A stretch of 64,000 nt of DNA, taken from positions 16,500,755 through 16,564,754 of the forward strand of contig JAAOOA010000127.1 in NCBI GenBank assembly GCA_012861695.1, in the 5' to 3' direction. Below are positions 14,074 through 27,109 of the stretch, piece by piece. The notes under the pieces are model-generated. The model was given only the letters and a program-made list of their open reading frames with translations, did no database searches and was not told the DNA's origin. Each line of letters opens with the position of its first letter. Position 1 is the stretch's first letter. A program made the position numbers and the translations under genes. This stretch comes from Trematomus loennbergii (taxonomy: Eukaryota > Chordata > Actinopteri > Perciformes > Nototheniidae).

Positions 14074-14627
14074 TGCAATACACTCATTTATTTCTAAACA
14101 TAATGCAAGGTAAAGTCAATACAGTATGTTTTAGTGCTATTTGAAGATTTTTTTTAAGCATGTTTGATGAATATTGAGATAATATTGTGAATCACAATTG
14201 TTTCAGCTAGAATAATCGTGACATGACATTTTCATTTTGTCCCATTCCTGATGTAAATGTATTTTGTTGAAACGACAGCCTCAAGCTCATCAAAGCCACT
14301 CAAAAGTCATGTTACAATGCCTGCATGCCGGGTGTCGTCCTGTAGGTAACAGTTGTCCCTTCCTGTAGGAACACGTATGGCAAAGAGTATGAGATGACGG
14401 CTCACACATTCCTAGACTCCCACAAAGCAGAGCAGGACAACAACCGCTGGACACTGTGCACCTCTAACCCAGCAGGGGAGGGCCTCGTCCTCCTCACCCA
14501 CCCACAGCTAGGGGCCCCCAACAAGGTGTTCACACAGGCAGACCCTGGCATCAACACAACCCACTCATCATTAAGATCGACTTCACTTTTACATTTTAAA
14601 ATAAAGGTTGTTTTCACTTCTGTTTGA
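11439..14627 (+). CDS. cfap161: cfap161 (C15orf26-like cilia protein), with three single-base frame disruptions
   Basis: CFAP161 is a protein of motile cilia and flagella that associates with axonemal microtubules. Eight exons align with the vertebrate family: 11439-11500, 12144-12233, 12331-12549, 12645-12725, 13121-13156, 13242-13364, 13523-13596, 14369-14627. Recognisable blocks are GNWNEELRLEE, LHFGDVVMLVNMGG, CGVVAGRSIQACPRTAFIIT, LEYEGQPVPANMSVLILHCK and YEMTAHTFLDSHKAEQDNNR. As written the gene does not translate. An A appears missing at 11464-11466, giving TAG at 11493. An extra T at 12450-12454 gives TAATAA at 12454-12459. A G appears missing at the exon 4 donor (12725/12726), shifting phase from 0 to 2. 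All three are one-base changes at or beside homopolymer runs. Allowing for all three, the length is about 314 codons (human 301). Either the gene is decaying or these are assembly errors. Gene identity is firm; coding status is open. Confidence 0.82.
14038..14072 (+). repeat. (TCTG)n / (TCTA)n tetranucleotide microsatellite
   Basis: About seven TCTG units pass into TCTA units. It lies inside the last intron of cfap161. Confidence 0.9.
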
Positions 14628-17017
14628 GTTGCTGATCTTTTCTTCTCAAGCAAAGTCATTTGGGATGGACTCTGTGATTATATGATACGCTTTAGCCAGC
14701 CAACCACCAGGAGGCTTTGTAGCAAGAGGCATTTGATACGTTTCGTCAAACAGCACTATGATTGTTTTAGTTGGGCGATAGCATAAGAAACCCACTGTGA
14801 TATCGGACAGTTGGATGATTTCCCATGCATTTGAAAATGTCCCTGAAATACATGATATAAGAGATATTGATAGGGGGTGAAGTAGGGTTCTTTCATGGAA
14901 GAAGCAGTGAATTTTAGGAAAAGGGGAGCTAAAAGGTAAGTTATCATCTCCCTAATGCAGCCCTTTTTTTACAGGGTTTATTTTTTAACAAAGGGAAAGG
15001 ATGAAGAATGTCTCTGCTTTTGCTGCAGTTATTCTCATGTAAATAATTAAATGCTTTGATCACAAAAGTAAAACAGGGATGAAACACAAATATAGATTCC
15101 TGATTGTCCTTCCATTGCTGTCTTGCACCTTTTCCCAGGATTGTTAAGTAAAAGGTTAAAAGTAATCTTAGGGTTTAAACATGTGGCCGTTCACAGGTAA
15201 ACTATAGAAACTACTGTAGGCACCTTCCTCTATAGATAACATGCCTAGATACAGATAATAGATAACCATAATTGCCTCTTGTCCAGGGTGCGTTCAAGTA
15301 CATACGTTTTAACAACACTAATTTGCAAGATTTCACCACGATTTCAAAAATATTGTGTACCTTTACACTTTTGACGAGGGCGTCATCAACAATGATTTAA
15401 AGGGGACGTCGTAGCCGCAAACAACATTTGAGACGGCACATCAAACCGGCTCTTATCATTTGAAACGATTTTGGGCTGTTTTTCTTTTTTACAACAATGC
15501 GCTGAACGCGTCGGTGTCACGTTTCAGATGGAGACAATACTAAAGTGAGCAGCTACATGTGCAGCAGATGAGCGTGAGAGAGGACGAAGGCTCCACACAA
15601 AGGTAATGTTACGGTTCACCATTTGATGTATGGAGGTTATAAAAACGAATCATTGTTTAATTAAAATAGATAACATTCAGCTTATCTAGCCACTGTTGTG
15701 TTCTTATTATAATTATCATTATTCATTGTTGTAATCGCAATTATCTGTTAACGCGTGTGTGGTCGGTAGATTCAGTACTTTGCGTTTTTATTTCTGCCTG
15801 AATATGTTTATAATAAGCGCATTTATCTGAGCCGGCTTACAAATTATAAATTAATATTCAATATATTGATACAATGTTAAGGTTGTTTCTAATAAAGATG
15901 TCCCGTTCTGATTAATTATACGATATACCTCTCCGTGGCGTATGGCCTGTCCTCAAATCGCTAATGTCATATTATACCGTTATTTATAAAAGCAAAAGCC
16001 ATTTAACCTCCTACACATATTACTTATTATTCTGTAAAACACCCATGTATGATGTTCTTAGAAATCCAGATAATTAAGATATTATAAGGCTTAGTCATGG
16101 TCAATGGTTGCTTTAGGTCGATCTTTGTGTTGTCCTCTATAGATGGATCTGCACGTTTCCATTTACACCGTGCTACCAGAGAACATTTAAAGACCACCCA
16201 GTCCCTGTGTCACCTGCTGTGGTGAAACCGCACTGATAAATACACTAATACATGTCGACTACCTCCCTCATATAACATTACTGGTTACACAAGATCCCCT
16301 TGTAAAATAAAGTAGGCTATCTCTGTAAATCAAGAAGGTAAAACAGCTCCACATTTGCTTAGTAGGCTACATATTAGATTACATACAACACGAATTATCC
16401 AATATTAAAACACTCTGAAAGGACAGTTCTTCCTGCATAGTGATGAACAATAAATGTGAATGAATGCATTATGCAGGACTTGTATTGCAGTATATTACAT
16501 TGTAGTTTTGCTTTTTTTATTTCAGTAAAAAGTCTGAATAATTGTGAACCTTGTGAACTCTATAACTGTTTTCAGAAGTCACAGTGAGATATTTAGCTGA
16601 ATTGATTGGTATTGATTTACTTCTACAGAGATTTGCAAATTCACATTGTTCATGATTAACAAAGCATAAATTGCATTACTGACTGACTACACTCCTTGTA
16701 TCATTAATAGCACTTGCATTCCTTATCGAATACATAGCTTTTTATTTGTCCTTTTTAATTCACACATGAGTTTACAAACTTATGCTTTACCACGTTTTCA
16801 TTATTATTATTTATCAGAAAACATGACACATCATGATATATACTGTTAATAAGATATGATTGCAAAACATGCATTGTTTTAAAAATGATTTCTACGTTCA
16901 TTGTGCCCTTTATTATTTTAACCAGTATAAGCAATATTGCCCAATCCTACTGTGTTTTATATGTTGTACTGTATGTCAGTTTAATTGATGCACGTTGCTT
17001 TGTTTAACCAGACAATC
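14628..17017 (+). other. Intergenic region between cfap161 and the SLC5A7-like gene, with a candidate leader exon
   Basis: Most of this 2.4 kb is AT-rich and shows no coding block. An AAAG|GTAATG donor after 15602 follows GC-richer sequence (about 15490-15600). It could end a 5' untranslated exon that splices to the acceptor at 17009-17011 (CCAG), just before the SLC5A7-like ATG. That pairing is inferred from splice motifs only. Confidence 0.4.
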
Positions 17018-20000
17018 ATGGCAGTGAATGTTCCTGGACTGGCGGCCGTGGTGGTTTTTTACATCGTCATCCTGGTTATTGGGATCTGGGCATCTCGAAA
17101 GTCCAAGAAAGTGGAGAAAACATGTGCTGGCACAAAAAGCGAGGTTGCCATTGTTGGTGGCCGCAACATCAGTGTCCTGGTCGGGGTTTTCACCATGACA
17201 GGTAAAACCTTTATTTATATGCCTGTCATTTCATATTTCTTGATGTACTTATTGTGTGTGCTATGTTTCTACCTTGACAAATGATTTTCTTTTCTTTAGC
17301 AACATGGGTTGGTGGAGGTTACATCTTGGGAACTGCTGAGGCTGTTTATTCTCCGTCTCAAGGTCTCATCTGGGCCATGGGGCCTCCTGCATATCTTACC
17401 AATTTTGTTTTGGGTAAGTTCCCTCAACCAACAATAACACACAGCAGGGACAAAATGTTGGAGCAATTGTACACTAAAACAAGATTATTATATGTTTATA
17501 AACATTTAGGGCTGCCCTTGAATAAAGAAATACTTAGTCCACTAACACTCAGATGATTTTGTCGACGAATGGATTAGTTCATGTAATTAGAACTGAGTTT
17601 CTCCATTTCAAATCATGCAAAATCACCCCTTAATGTTGTGTTTGCCAGAGACGTGCCCATACATCTTGGGAACAAGTCATTTCGCAAGAGAATGCAGCCC
17701 TAAGATTATCTGACATTTAACAAGGTTTTCTTCTTGTTTTGGGGAAATAGAAGATACCTGGGTTTGTTTTTTCATCCTCACAAGATGTGGTTCTTGAGTG
17801 TGCTTTTTAGTTGGTGTGAAAGTTTGTGGGTCATAGTTTTTGCTGATATTCTTCAACAGGAGTAAAGTCAAGAAGACACTTAGAGTAATACAAAATACGT
17901 CTAGAAATTAATGTGATTTGCACATGCTCAAAATACACCTGCTGATAAAACATTGGTGGCAGTTACGTGTATGTATGAAAAGCTGAACTTATACCCAAAA
18001 CTTGTAGATTCCTGCCAGACTTAAAGCCTGTGCATGTAGAAAAAGGCTGGCCATGGACTCATCTAAAGACTGAGGCACTACTCAAATGTATTACAGACAT
18101 ATAGCAACCTTTTGTAACCCAGCATTGGGTAGAAGTGTTTTGTAGAGAAGCAATGCATTACACCAATACACTACTACTCAGGCTATCAATTACGGTTGGA
18201 GTGAATGCCTGCCAAGCAAATTCCATGATGATCCTTTCATTGCTCAAGAAAGAAAATGGCAAAAAAGAATGATGTCAACCATGACGGCTAATATATGATC
18301 CATCCATGTATTGTGTCAATTCTAAAGTGTTACTTATACTTTCCTTAAATGATCAGTATTAGCCATGTAAAAAGGGTAATGCTACAATGATCGTTGAGGT
18401 TAGCATTTATAACTATAGTTTGATTTGGTCCAGGCAGGGAAGAGTACACGTTGTTCTTTAAGTTATTCATTTGTTGCCAGCAGCCCAAATGCACATAGCG
18501 CCAGGCTATTATGCAACAGCAATATTTTACCATCCAAGCTCTTTCATTCACTACAAAATGTCAGCAAGAAAAAAAATGAAAGAAGTTCTGCAGCCCTAAA
18601 ATGTCATCTTACATTTTAATGTTTTAGCCAATAGTCCAAAACCTAAACACATTTACTTTACCATCATAGAAGAACACCAGAAAATACTCACATTTGAGCA
18701 TGAACTGTTTTTTTTGCAGCTTTTGCTCAAAGAAGGACTTAAATAATGTATTAATTATCAAAATTATTTCTTATGTTTCTCCATTGTTTGTGTTAAAACC
18801 TAATTTATTATAAACTCAGCTCCACTTTAATTCATTATATATTTATAATGACAACGCACTTCAAGTTATGTTTCACTTCAACAGTTGTTTTGTCTGTTTA
18901 CTCTTTGCTTCTTAAGGAGGATTGTTTTTGCAAAACCTATGAGGTCAAAGCGCTACGTGACAATGTTAGACCCGTTTCAGCATCGCTATGGAAACATGCT
19001 CACTGCAACACTCCTGCTTCCTGCTTTGATGAGTGATATTTTGTGGGTTGCCTGCATTCTCGCTGCTCTGGGTAAGAAACGCATTGTACAAAACCAAGGC
19101 TATGACTCAGCCAAACTCTGTGACATTGCATGTTGTGTTTGTGCTCTGAATACGGTCTTGTGTTATTTATAGGAGGAACGATGAGCGTCATTCTTGGTCT
19201 TTCATCTGCCCTCTCGATCGTTATCTCGGCAGGTGTCTCCATCACCTACACATTTCTAGGGGGATTCTACTCTGTGGCATATACTGACATCATCCAGCTG
19301 TCCTTCATCTTTGTCAGCCTGGTGAGAAATACAGAGGTTGCAGTAAAGTAGGGAGTGACAGATATTACTGAAAATAGAGAAAAAGGAGGCAACGGGAGTA
19401 ATGGGACTTAAAGGTAGGGTAGGTAAGTTTGAGAAACCGGCTCGAGATCGCTAGAATTTGAAAATACACAACCGGAGAAAATCTGCCACTTCCTTATAGA
19501 GCCCCTCCTCCAACACACACGAACGCGCACATGACCAATGAGGGCACGAGATAAGTTTGTGCACAGATGGAAGGCTGACAGGCAGGTAGGCCATCCAGTT
19601 ATTTTAGCCGGGCCGGCTAAAATGATTGGTCGTGCTTTTTACAGTACTACTGCTTCCACAATGACATTTTTTATGGATTTTTTTGTCAAAGCACTTAAGA
19701 TATTCATTGCTATCGGGATGTTAAGAGCATTCCATGGAATATAACAAAAAGTGTATCTCGAGCCGGTTTCTCAAACTTACCCTACCCTACCTTTAAATAA
19801 GACAGATAACTGCATAGATAATCAAGTATGACACAAAGCGCAAGTAATTCAATAGATGACCTGTCCTGATTTTTGCAATAACAGCTGTTTTCTTCTGTTT
19901 CAGTGGCTCTGTATTCCTTTTTTGTTACTTAGTCCTGCAGTTGCTGACGTCTCACATACAATCAACCTGAACCAAACCATTGGAACCTCCTGGGTCGGAG

Positions 20001-22314
20001 AGTTGAAGTTGGAGGATGCAGGAAAATGGGCAGATGAGATGCTGTTATTGGTTAGATTCTAAATTAATTTTGTTTCACTGTTTATGTAGTGGAGATTAAA
20101 ATAAAACATCCTTAAAATTATCACTGCACACATGCAACCACTGAATATACTGCATCTCTAGTTCAGGCTTCCCTCACATCCATGACTTGAACTTGAACCA
20201 TTGAAGTTATTCAGTCAAAGTAACATTTCTAGTTTAAAGTCACCATAATGTGTGTTTTCTGTTATGCAAGATTCTCTTATGTTTTTGTTTCTGCAGCTGA
20301 TCATGTACAGCTCTGGTCAGGTACAAAGTCACCTGGAAATTGTTGAAATTAAAAGACCTGTTTTAGACAATGTGTACTTCTTATAGGAGGTTAAGCACAT
20401 GTGCACTAAAACTACTGTATGGCATTCCAAAAAGTCCCTGAGGTGCAGCTTTGTCTGCAAACGTAGCCTACAAGCACTCTTAGCTGGGTAGCACAAAAAA
20501 CACTACAACAACTAGTGAAATTAAAGTCTACCTTGGCTGTTTTACCTTAATCTATTGCTTTCATATTTACAACGTTTTTTGCATTCAGGTAACATCATCA
20601 TTGTTATCACCCCCAGCATGCTACATGCCTACCCAGCATGCCACATGCCTGACTGCATTTCATTTCCTGTATAAATGCAGTCCCATTACATGTGACTGCC
20701 ATCCAGTGTACAAAAAAGTGCATTACACCAAATAAACAGGCAAAAGAAAAGAATAGTTGGCTCTGCAGTACCTCACACTCTGGCCCATTTTTGTTGATGG
20801 CAGGCAGACACAAAAGTTCCAAACAATGCAAACAAAGAGCCATCGAACACATAGTATTCTCAGTCTTAGTTCACTGTTGTTATATGAATGCCTGTAGTGT
20901 AGACTTCCAATCTAGAAGAACATAATCATCTGTCTGTCTGGTGCTTGTGTTGCCGAGTTGTTCTCTGATTGAACTTGTGTTTTTTGCGCATCTGTGTGTG
21001 TTTTAGGCTTTAGGCGGACTGGCCTATCAAGCTCTATACCAGAGGATCCTCTCCGCAGCTTCCTCTACTCAGGCTCAGGTCACCTGCTTCGCTGCTGCTG
21101 GATCTGTTTTTATTATGGGAATCCCCTCAGTTATCATTGGAGCAGTGGCTTCGACTGCAGGTACACATGAATGTGCTCACTCAGCTGTGCACACAGAGCA
21201 CACACGCCAATCATTCATAATAAATTATTTTTCTAACAGTAAGGTTGCATGTATGTGTGTGTGTAAAGAAATTCCTGGTTATTCTCAGCATATTAAACTA
21301 ATTATAGTAGGACATTAGCTTGCTTTCAATTATTTTGCTTCCTTCTCCCCAATGCTTTTTTTCACCATAATCCTAAAAGCTTCTTCCCCTCCCATTATTC
21401 TTTTCCTCTCGACCCTGACTGTCTCTTTCTCTACCTCCTCTATCTGCTCCCCTTCTTTCTCTCTTTTTCTCTAAGACTGGAACCAGACAGCGTATGGTCT
21501 ACCCCCTCCTTTTGAGCGAGGGGAGGCGGGGAAGATCCTGCCTCTGGCCCTGCAGCACCTCACCCCCACCTGGTTGTCAGTGTTAGGCATTGGCTCTGTG
21601 GCCGCAGCAGTTATGTCCTCAATGGACTCTGTGCTGCTGTCCTCAGCATCCATGTTTACACAAAACATATACAAGACGACTTTGAGGAAGCAGGTGTGTG
21701 TGAGTTTATGTGTGTTTGTGCGTGTGTGCATGGTTCAGCATCAATACAATTGAACGAACTCCATTTGGTTTTCGTCCCTTTCTCCTGTGTTATTGCAGGC
21801 CTCGGAGCGGGAGTTGCAGTGGGTGATCCGTATCAGCGTGCTGGTGGTTGGCCTGGCAGGAACAGGCCTGGCCTTTGGTGATGACAGCGTGTTCGGCCTC
21901 TGGCTGGTAAGCGGCGACCTCCTCTACTGCGTCCTCTTCCCGCAGCTCATCTGCGTGCTGCACTGCGGCTTTGCCAACAGTTACGGAGCCTTCAGTGGCT
22001 TCACAGTGGGACTGCTGCTGCGTGCGCTGAGCGGGGAGCCGCTGCTGGGGATCCCCGCTGTCATCCTGTACCCCGGCTGGAGGGAGGTGGACGGTGTCAT
22101 CGTACAGTACTTTCCCTTCAGGACTCTCGCCATGCTTGCCTCTTTGACAGGTGTTATTGCAGTTTCCTGGCTGGTGCAGTTAGGCTTTTATCACAAACTA
22201 ATTCCTCAGTCCTGGGATTTACTGGGGGCGTTTGAAGAGAAAAAAAAGGCACAGGAGGAGGAAGTACCTGTTCCTTTGGAGGAAAAGAACAACATCCTTA
22301 ATACAAAATTATAG
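17018..22314 (+). CDS. High-affinity choline transporter-like protein (SLC5A7 paralogue), one frame disruption
   Basis: SLC5 family members are Na+-coupled multipass plasma-membrane symporters; SLC5A7 recovers choline at cholinergic terminals. Eight coding exons: 17018-17201, 17300-17413, 18917-19071, 19173-19321, 19904-20050, 21007-21160, 21476-21693, 21799-22314. Diagnostic blocks are [58 protein letters not shown] and [18 protein letters not shown]. The sum is 1637 nt; one more base gives 546 codons (545 aa; human SLC5A7 580 aa). The missing base fits the start of exon 3, where five Ts (18924-18928) stand where the family GGLFFAKP needs six. Aromatic residues thought to bind choline are kept (Trp64, Tyr93, the Trp of SDILW), but the Trp of human GGIPWQAY is Tyr here (GGLAYQAL, ~Tyr257). 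The tail is short ([11 protein letters not shown]) and lacks most of the SLC5A7 regulatory C-terminus. The substrate may not be choline. Confidence 0.88.
19412..19792. mobile_element. MITE with ~38-bp inverted repeats and TTAA flanks
   Basis: The left end AGGTAGGGTAGGTAAGTTTG (from 19412) is inverted at the right end, which closes CTTACCCTACCCTACCT at 19792. The repeats continue inward through GAGAAACCGGCTCGAGA, with one inserted G as the only visible difference. TTAA lies on both sides (19408-19411 and 19793-19796), the target preference of piggyBac-like elements. There is no transposase inside the 381 bp. It sits in the fourth intron of the SLC5A7-like gene. Confidence 0.8.
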
Positions 22315-25300
22315 TGTTAGTACAATCTCAGCCAAAGGATACCTAAACCTTTTTTTATGCAAAATTCCTACCAACATTCTTCTCTGCACAGACTATTTCC
22401 GCACAATCTTACATGTACTGTACACTTCACCTTTAATACTGATGTAAATGCTTTGTATTCACCAAGTTCTGAACAGCATTATGTGGAGAGTATTTCAAAG
22501 AGGCAGCTTATACGTGCTGGCTGTTAGTTTTTGACAGAACAGCTTTAAGGCTACATCCGCAGACCTCAAGATTCTGATGTTAATTTCAGAAGTCAAACTT
22601 TTCCACATTGTCCCAAAAAATAGCATTTTCCTTGTTTGTTTATCACTAGTAACACAAACATTTTTGTACTTTTTTAATGTAGACCCTTCCACTCAAACCT
22701 TTTCAGTCAATTAATCTCAACCCAGACAGTGTTATTTAAATTTTAATGAATTGTTGTACTTTTTAATTAGTTTTTTCTATTTGCATTTATTAAGCACTGA
22801 CGGGCAATGCAACATCATTGGTGATGCAATACTTGAGGCGTGTTCCTCAGAAACAAAAAAGTCCACCAGTATGTGCCTGCTGGTAAAAGTGTTTACAATG
22901 ATATCATGTTTTCAAGAGATTAGCATTGAACTAACAAATTACATAAATAGAAGTGATATTTTGTAGATGTTTTTGTTGATGGCAGGTGTTCATAACAAAA
23001 CCACCTCTGTTTTATTATCTTTGAATCTGATGTATTTTTAATGTGCATTTGTGTGTAAACGTAAGAACAAACAAACATAAGCTTATTGTTATCTTAATCA
23101 CTGTACACAGGGTCGTGTCAAGTGCCACAACTTTTGCATTTGTGTTTTCCTATAACATTAAATTACACCCCCCTGAAAGAAGTTGCCTGTTTTTGAAGCA
23201 CTGATTTTACTTTTGGTTTCAGTATCATTTGACAATAAATGAAAAGTGCAATGTCACCTTTGCCTCAGCAGAGGGCGCCCACTAAACACTAAATGGACCT
23301 TACCTCACTGAATGGCACGGGATGGTGTTTCCAAAGAACTGCCTTTAACAGGGAATAGGAATACAATATAGATTAAAAAAAAAGCCAGCAGTCACTCCAT
23401 TTTAATTTAGAGGAGATATGTATTTAGTTTCTTACACTCTCCCAAGTTCTCGCTTAATCTGAAAACATATCTCTCAAGTATTTCAAAAAACGCTTGTTTC
23501 ATGAGTTTATAAAGCAAATGTACAATCTAACCCAACATAAAGTTATTAGTAATTTCTTAAAATAAAAAAATTCTCAAGTAGCTTTTATTCTCCTTTCACC
23601 ATCTACTCCCGTCTTGTACTTAACAGACACATCAGATGTAGCCTATTTAATCTTCAAGTGCCTTATGGAAATACATACGTGACTTTAAGTGGACTATTAT
23701 AATGATGTTTGTCATTTTCTGGTAGTAACGAAAGTGAAGAAATAAACAATTCTCAGTATATTTATTTAGTTTGAATTAATATGAACTTTATCGAGAAGGC
23801 CATGATTAGAATTATTCATTCATTTGAATTGCTGAATTTTTCTTCTGATTATGATGCAATTATAAACGCGCTTTAATTTCGTCTTTTCGTTTACAATTAT
23901 CAGCACGTAATAAAATGGTAAGGGAAAACCTACACTATACAAATTCAGGTGCGTTTAAATATGTTACAAAAATGATTTAGTTGTTTACCGAATACGAAAA
24001 ACAGTTATGTGAATTGAAATACTGAACTCCATATTGTCTCTAAATCCACTTTTCATCACAAACCTGGCACCCAGGATCAAACAGCCTGAGAAGCGACGCC
24101 GTGCTGCCGCATCATGTCTGGGATGAATGGACCCTGAAGGCGGTCCTCTCCTCGAGCTCCATGTCACATTTCACTCTGAACCCCTCACAGTACAACCTAT
24201 GGAACAACTCCAATGCACAAAATAAGACTTTCTGCTCCTGAAGGTTTCAACCTAGTCATGTTCACTTCAGTCAAGAGGTCCTATAATCAGAATAAATTAA
24301 TATGTAATCTTTATAAGGATAGTACTTGACAAAAGAAAGTATCCTCTATAGATTAAAAACATCAAAAACAGCATTGAATGTAATACTTTAAGAGGGAACA
24401 GTTTGTAAAGTTGTCTAAGTAGTTGTAAAAGAGTATGTTCTTAATTATACTTTTTATATTACTTTTAATGTTGGAGTTAACATAATTAGGTTAAGATTAT
24501 GATATAAAATCTCTCCATATAGATTACTCTATATTACTTTGTGTCAATTCAGTCTACTGACAATCTTGTATTAGATAGATAGATCTATCTATAATGTGAT
24601 GTGAAAACTGATATGCACACATTTGGTTTGAATGTTATTAACATTTTAGTCTAACCCAATTTTTGTGTAAAAAAATCAAAATAGCTGGGTGCTAACATTG
24701 CTGTTGTCTAAAAGACAAATAGAGGGACTAATAGATGATTTCTGAAGGGAAACACGTACAGTGTGTCAAGTGCAACACACTTTTGAACCGAAGGCCATAT
24801 ACTGTATGTATATCATATACTTTGAGCACTTTTGTTTATTTTTGATAATGACCTTGCACATGCTTTCTTTGAGATAAAGTTGATAAAACTAAGCTCATAT
24901 GATTAATAAAACTGTTTGTGGACAACCAAACAACTAGAAAGATAAACTCTTACATTCATTATGAGCAAAGCAAATCATTTACGTCTCTTGGAATCAAAGC
25001 TATCCAGTCAGCAGTTGTCTTGAAAGTAATCTCAGATAGCATACTCTGGTTGCATTTGATGATTTCATTTCATAACAATTCGATATTTTAACTCAATGAA
25101 CTTTGCTACAGCAAGACCGGATGTAACATCTCCCTATTTTTGACTGTGAACAATACATAAATCATTACAGGCAAAACTTCTTAGTTTAAAAGTATACACA
25201 TTATGTAAACGCAGGGACAAATTCATTAGCTATGGAGGGTACTCAGTATGTCTGTTAATGAGCACTGCATTTTTAGGAGTTATTTTTTCCCCTTCTCAGA

Positions 25301-26060
25301 TTGTGAAGTGTCAAGTTATAAAACTAGTATTTCAGGAAAAACAAAAGGAAAAGATAAATGTTTGCGGGGGCAGCATGCTGTTTCTCAGACATGTGACTTA
25401 AACAAACTCAAATAAGACACATTTGTGAAAAACTTTACAGACATTCAAGTTTCTCCCACCAACTATTAGGAACTTGTCTTTTGGTCTGATAATTGCAGCC
25501 ATTGATGTATACGGAAACATCTCTGGTTGATAATTGGGATTCATCCAGGGTTCTCCAGCAGAATAAATAATATAAATAATAATACACTCCCTCTGACAGA
25601 GTGCTATAAAGTATTACATTTACACAGGTTGGGAATGGATAAATCTACCAGTATCTAACACCCCTACAGGCGCTTGAAGACAGTGCTGGAGGAGTAAGCT
25701 TCCTTTACTCAAGTTCTGTCCTTTGTTGCAATTTTGATTCTCTTGTAGCCTACTTTACTCAAATATTATACTTTTACTCCACTACACTTATTTGAACATT
25801 TAAGTTGCTTGATACTTTATTAGAATCAAATTAATAATTTGGTTATAATCAACACATTATTTCTACAACAATCCAATAATAGTATAGTTTACATTTAATT
25901 GTAAAATGGGCTATTCTGCTAAATAGCCTAAGTTATTTTGTTAGCATTTTTGATGCACATCATTTTGTAAATTACTGAAGTAAATTGTAATGCTTGTAAC
26001 TGAGTTTTTCTGCTGTATGGCAGATATATTTATTTTTGTTTTAACTGAATTAAAACATCA
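22315..26060. other. 3' region of the SLC5A7-like gene and AT-rich intergenic DNA
   Basis: The first ~900 bp probably form the 3' untranslated region, ending near the AATAAA at 23234-23239. The remaining ~2.8 kb is AT-rich with short simple repeats (GATA/TATC near 24575-24592). I see no coding exon, RNA gene or bounded transposon in it. Confidence 0.5.
23234..23239 (+). terminator. Candidate polyadenylation signal AATAAA of the SLC5A7-like gene
   Basis: This canonical hexamer lies about 920 bp after the stop codon. Others occur later (near 23561), so the site actually used is not certain. Confidence 0.35.
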
Positions 26061-26560
26061 GGCGAGGATGTTTCCCCCCCAGACCCCCCGGGGTTGCTGT
26101 TTTTCAACGCGGCCCTGAACGTCTTGTAGGAGGTGTAGAGAGATTTGTGAATCCCCGGGTCCGGATCCACTCCGGGTTTTCCCGCCTCCTCCCGGCCACC
26201 TTACCGTAGCACTGAGCGTTCTGTGTGAGGAGCCGACTCTTGTTTACAGCAGGATTCCACGGAGGAGCGGAGACCCACAGCCTGCGTTCACCGAGGGCGA
26301 GGATTTCAGCCCCTGGATATACACGCTACGGGAGTTTTTGTTTTCTCTCCTTTATGAGGATAAAGGCGACACACGAAACACTCGTAAAGGGCAACTCCTT
26401 GTGGACACATTCTCCCTCCCACCCCAGCCGAGGTCGTCTAGCTGGAGAGCCATTCTCCTGCGTGGCACAAGTCTGCTGTTTTCTTTCAGCTGCAAATCCC
26501 GACTGACGGCGGAGATAAGTCCGACCCGAGGAGCTGGAAAATTGGTTTAAAAAGCGACTT
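26060..26560 (+). promoter_or_regulatory. GC-rich promoter and leader region of igf1r
   Basis: GC content and CpG frequency rise sharply from the AT-rich flank, with C-rich and GC-box-like tracts (CCCGCCTCCTCCCGGCC near 26181). No TATA box is evident. That fits the TATA-less, initiator-driven promoter and long leader known for vertebrate IGF1R. The exact transcription start cannot be read from sequence alone. The leader then runs about 0.7 to 1.1 kb to the ATG at 27219 and contains several upstream ATGs, for example 26354 (a 51-codon frame), 26755 and 26762. Confidence 0.6.
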
Positions 26561-27109
26561 CTCACCGCGAGCCAGGACTGCTTGGTGTGGATAGAGAACT
26601 TGTGTTGGTTGAATGGCATAAGCAAAAAAAGGTTTTTCATTCATTTTCCAACCTCGCAGCCACCACCCCTGTGGATCTGGACGTGTTTTCTGCCCCATAC
26701 CTCCCCTCACACACTCAATCACACGGGGGATTATTGAGAGCGACACTGGCGTAAATGTATTATGGTGTCAATGGCTGCCAATAATAACATTTAGCCTGGC
26801 ATTTTGAAATTGTTATTACCAGGCCTGATCGCACTGTACGCGCACTGCTGTTTTCAAGAGATGGAGACTGAAGATGGGGATTACCATCATTTATCCAGGA
26901 AAATCACTGGCGTGTGTGCCATACCAGCCGACGTCAAAGTACCCTGTGACTGGCAAAAATAGCAGACTGTTTTAGTATTTTTTTTCTCCATAGGAATTCC
27001 CTGTCATAACGTGGTGTACACATTTATTTATATATTTTAGAGCAAATCCTGGAAGCCACGCATTTGCAGGCTACCACGGTGTAGCCTTTTTGGGCTACAA
27101 ACATTTATT

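Noticed and set aside
24575..24592. Short GATA/TATC palindrome
   Set aside because: A simple-repeat inversion too short and common to call a regulatory site or element.
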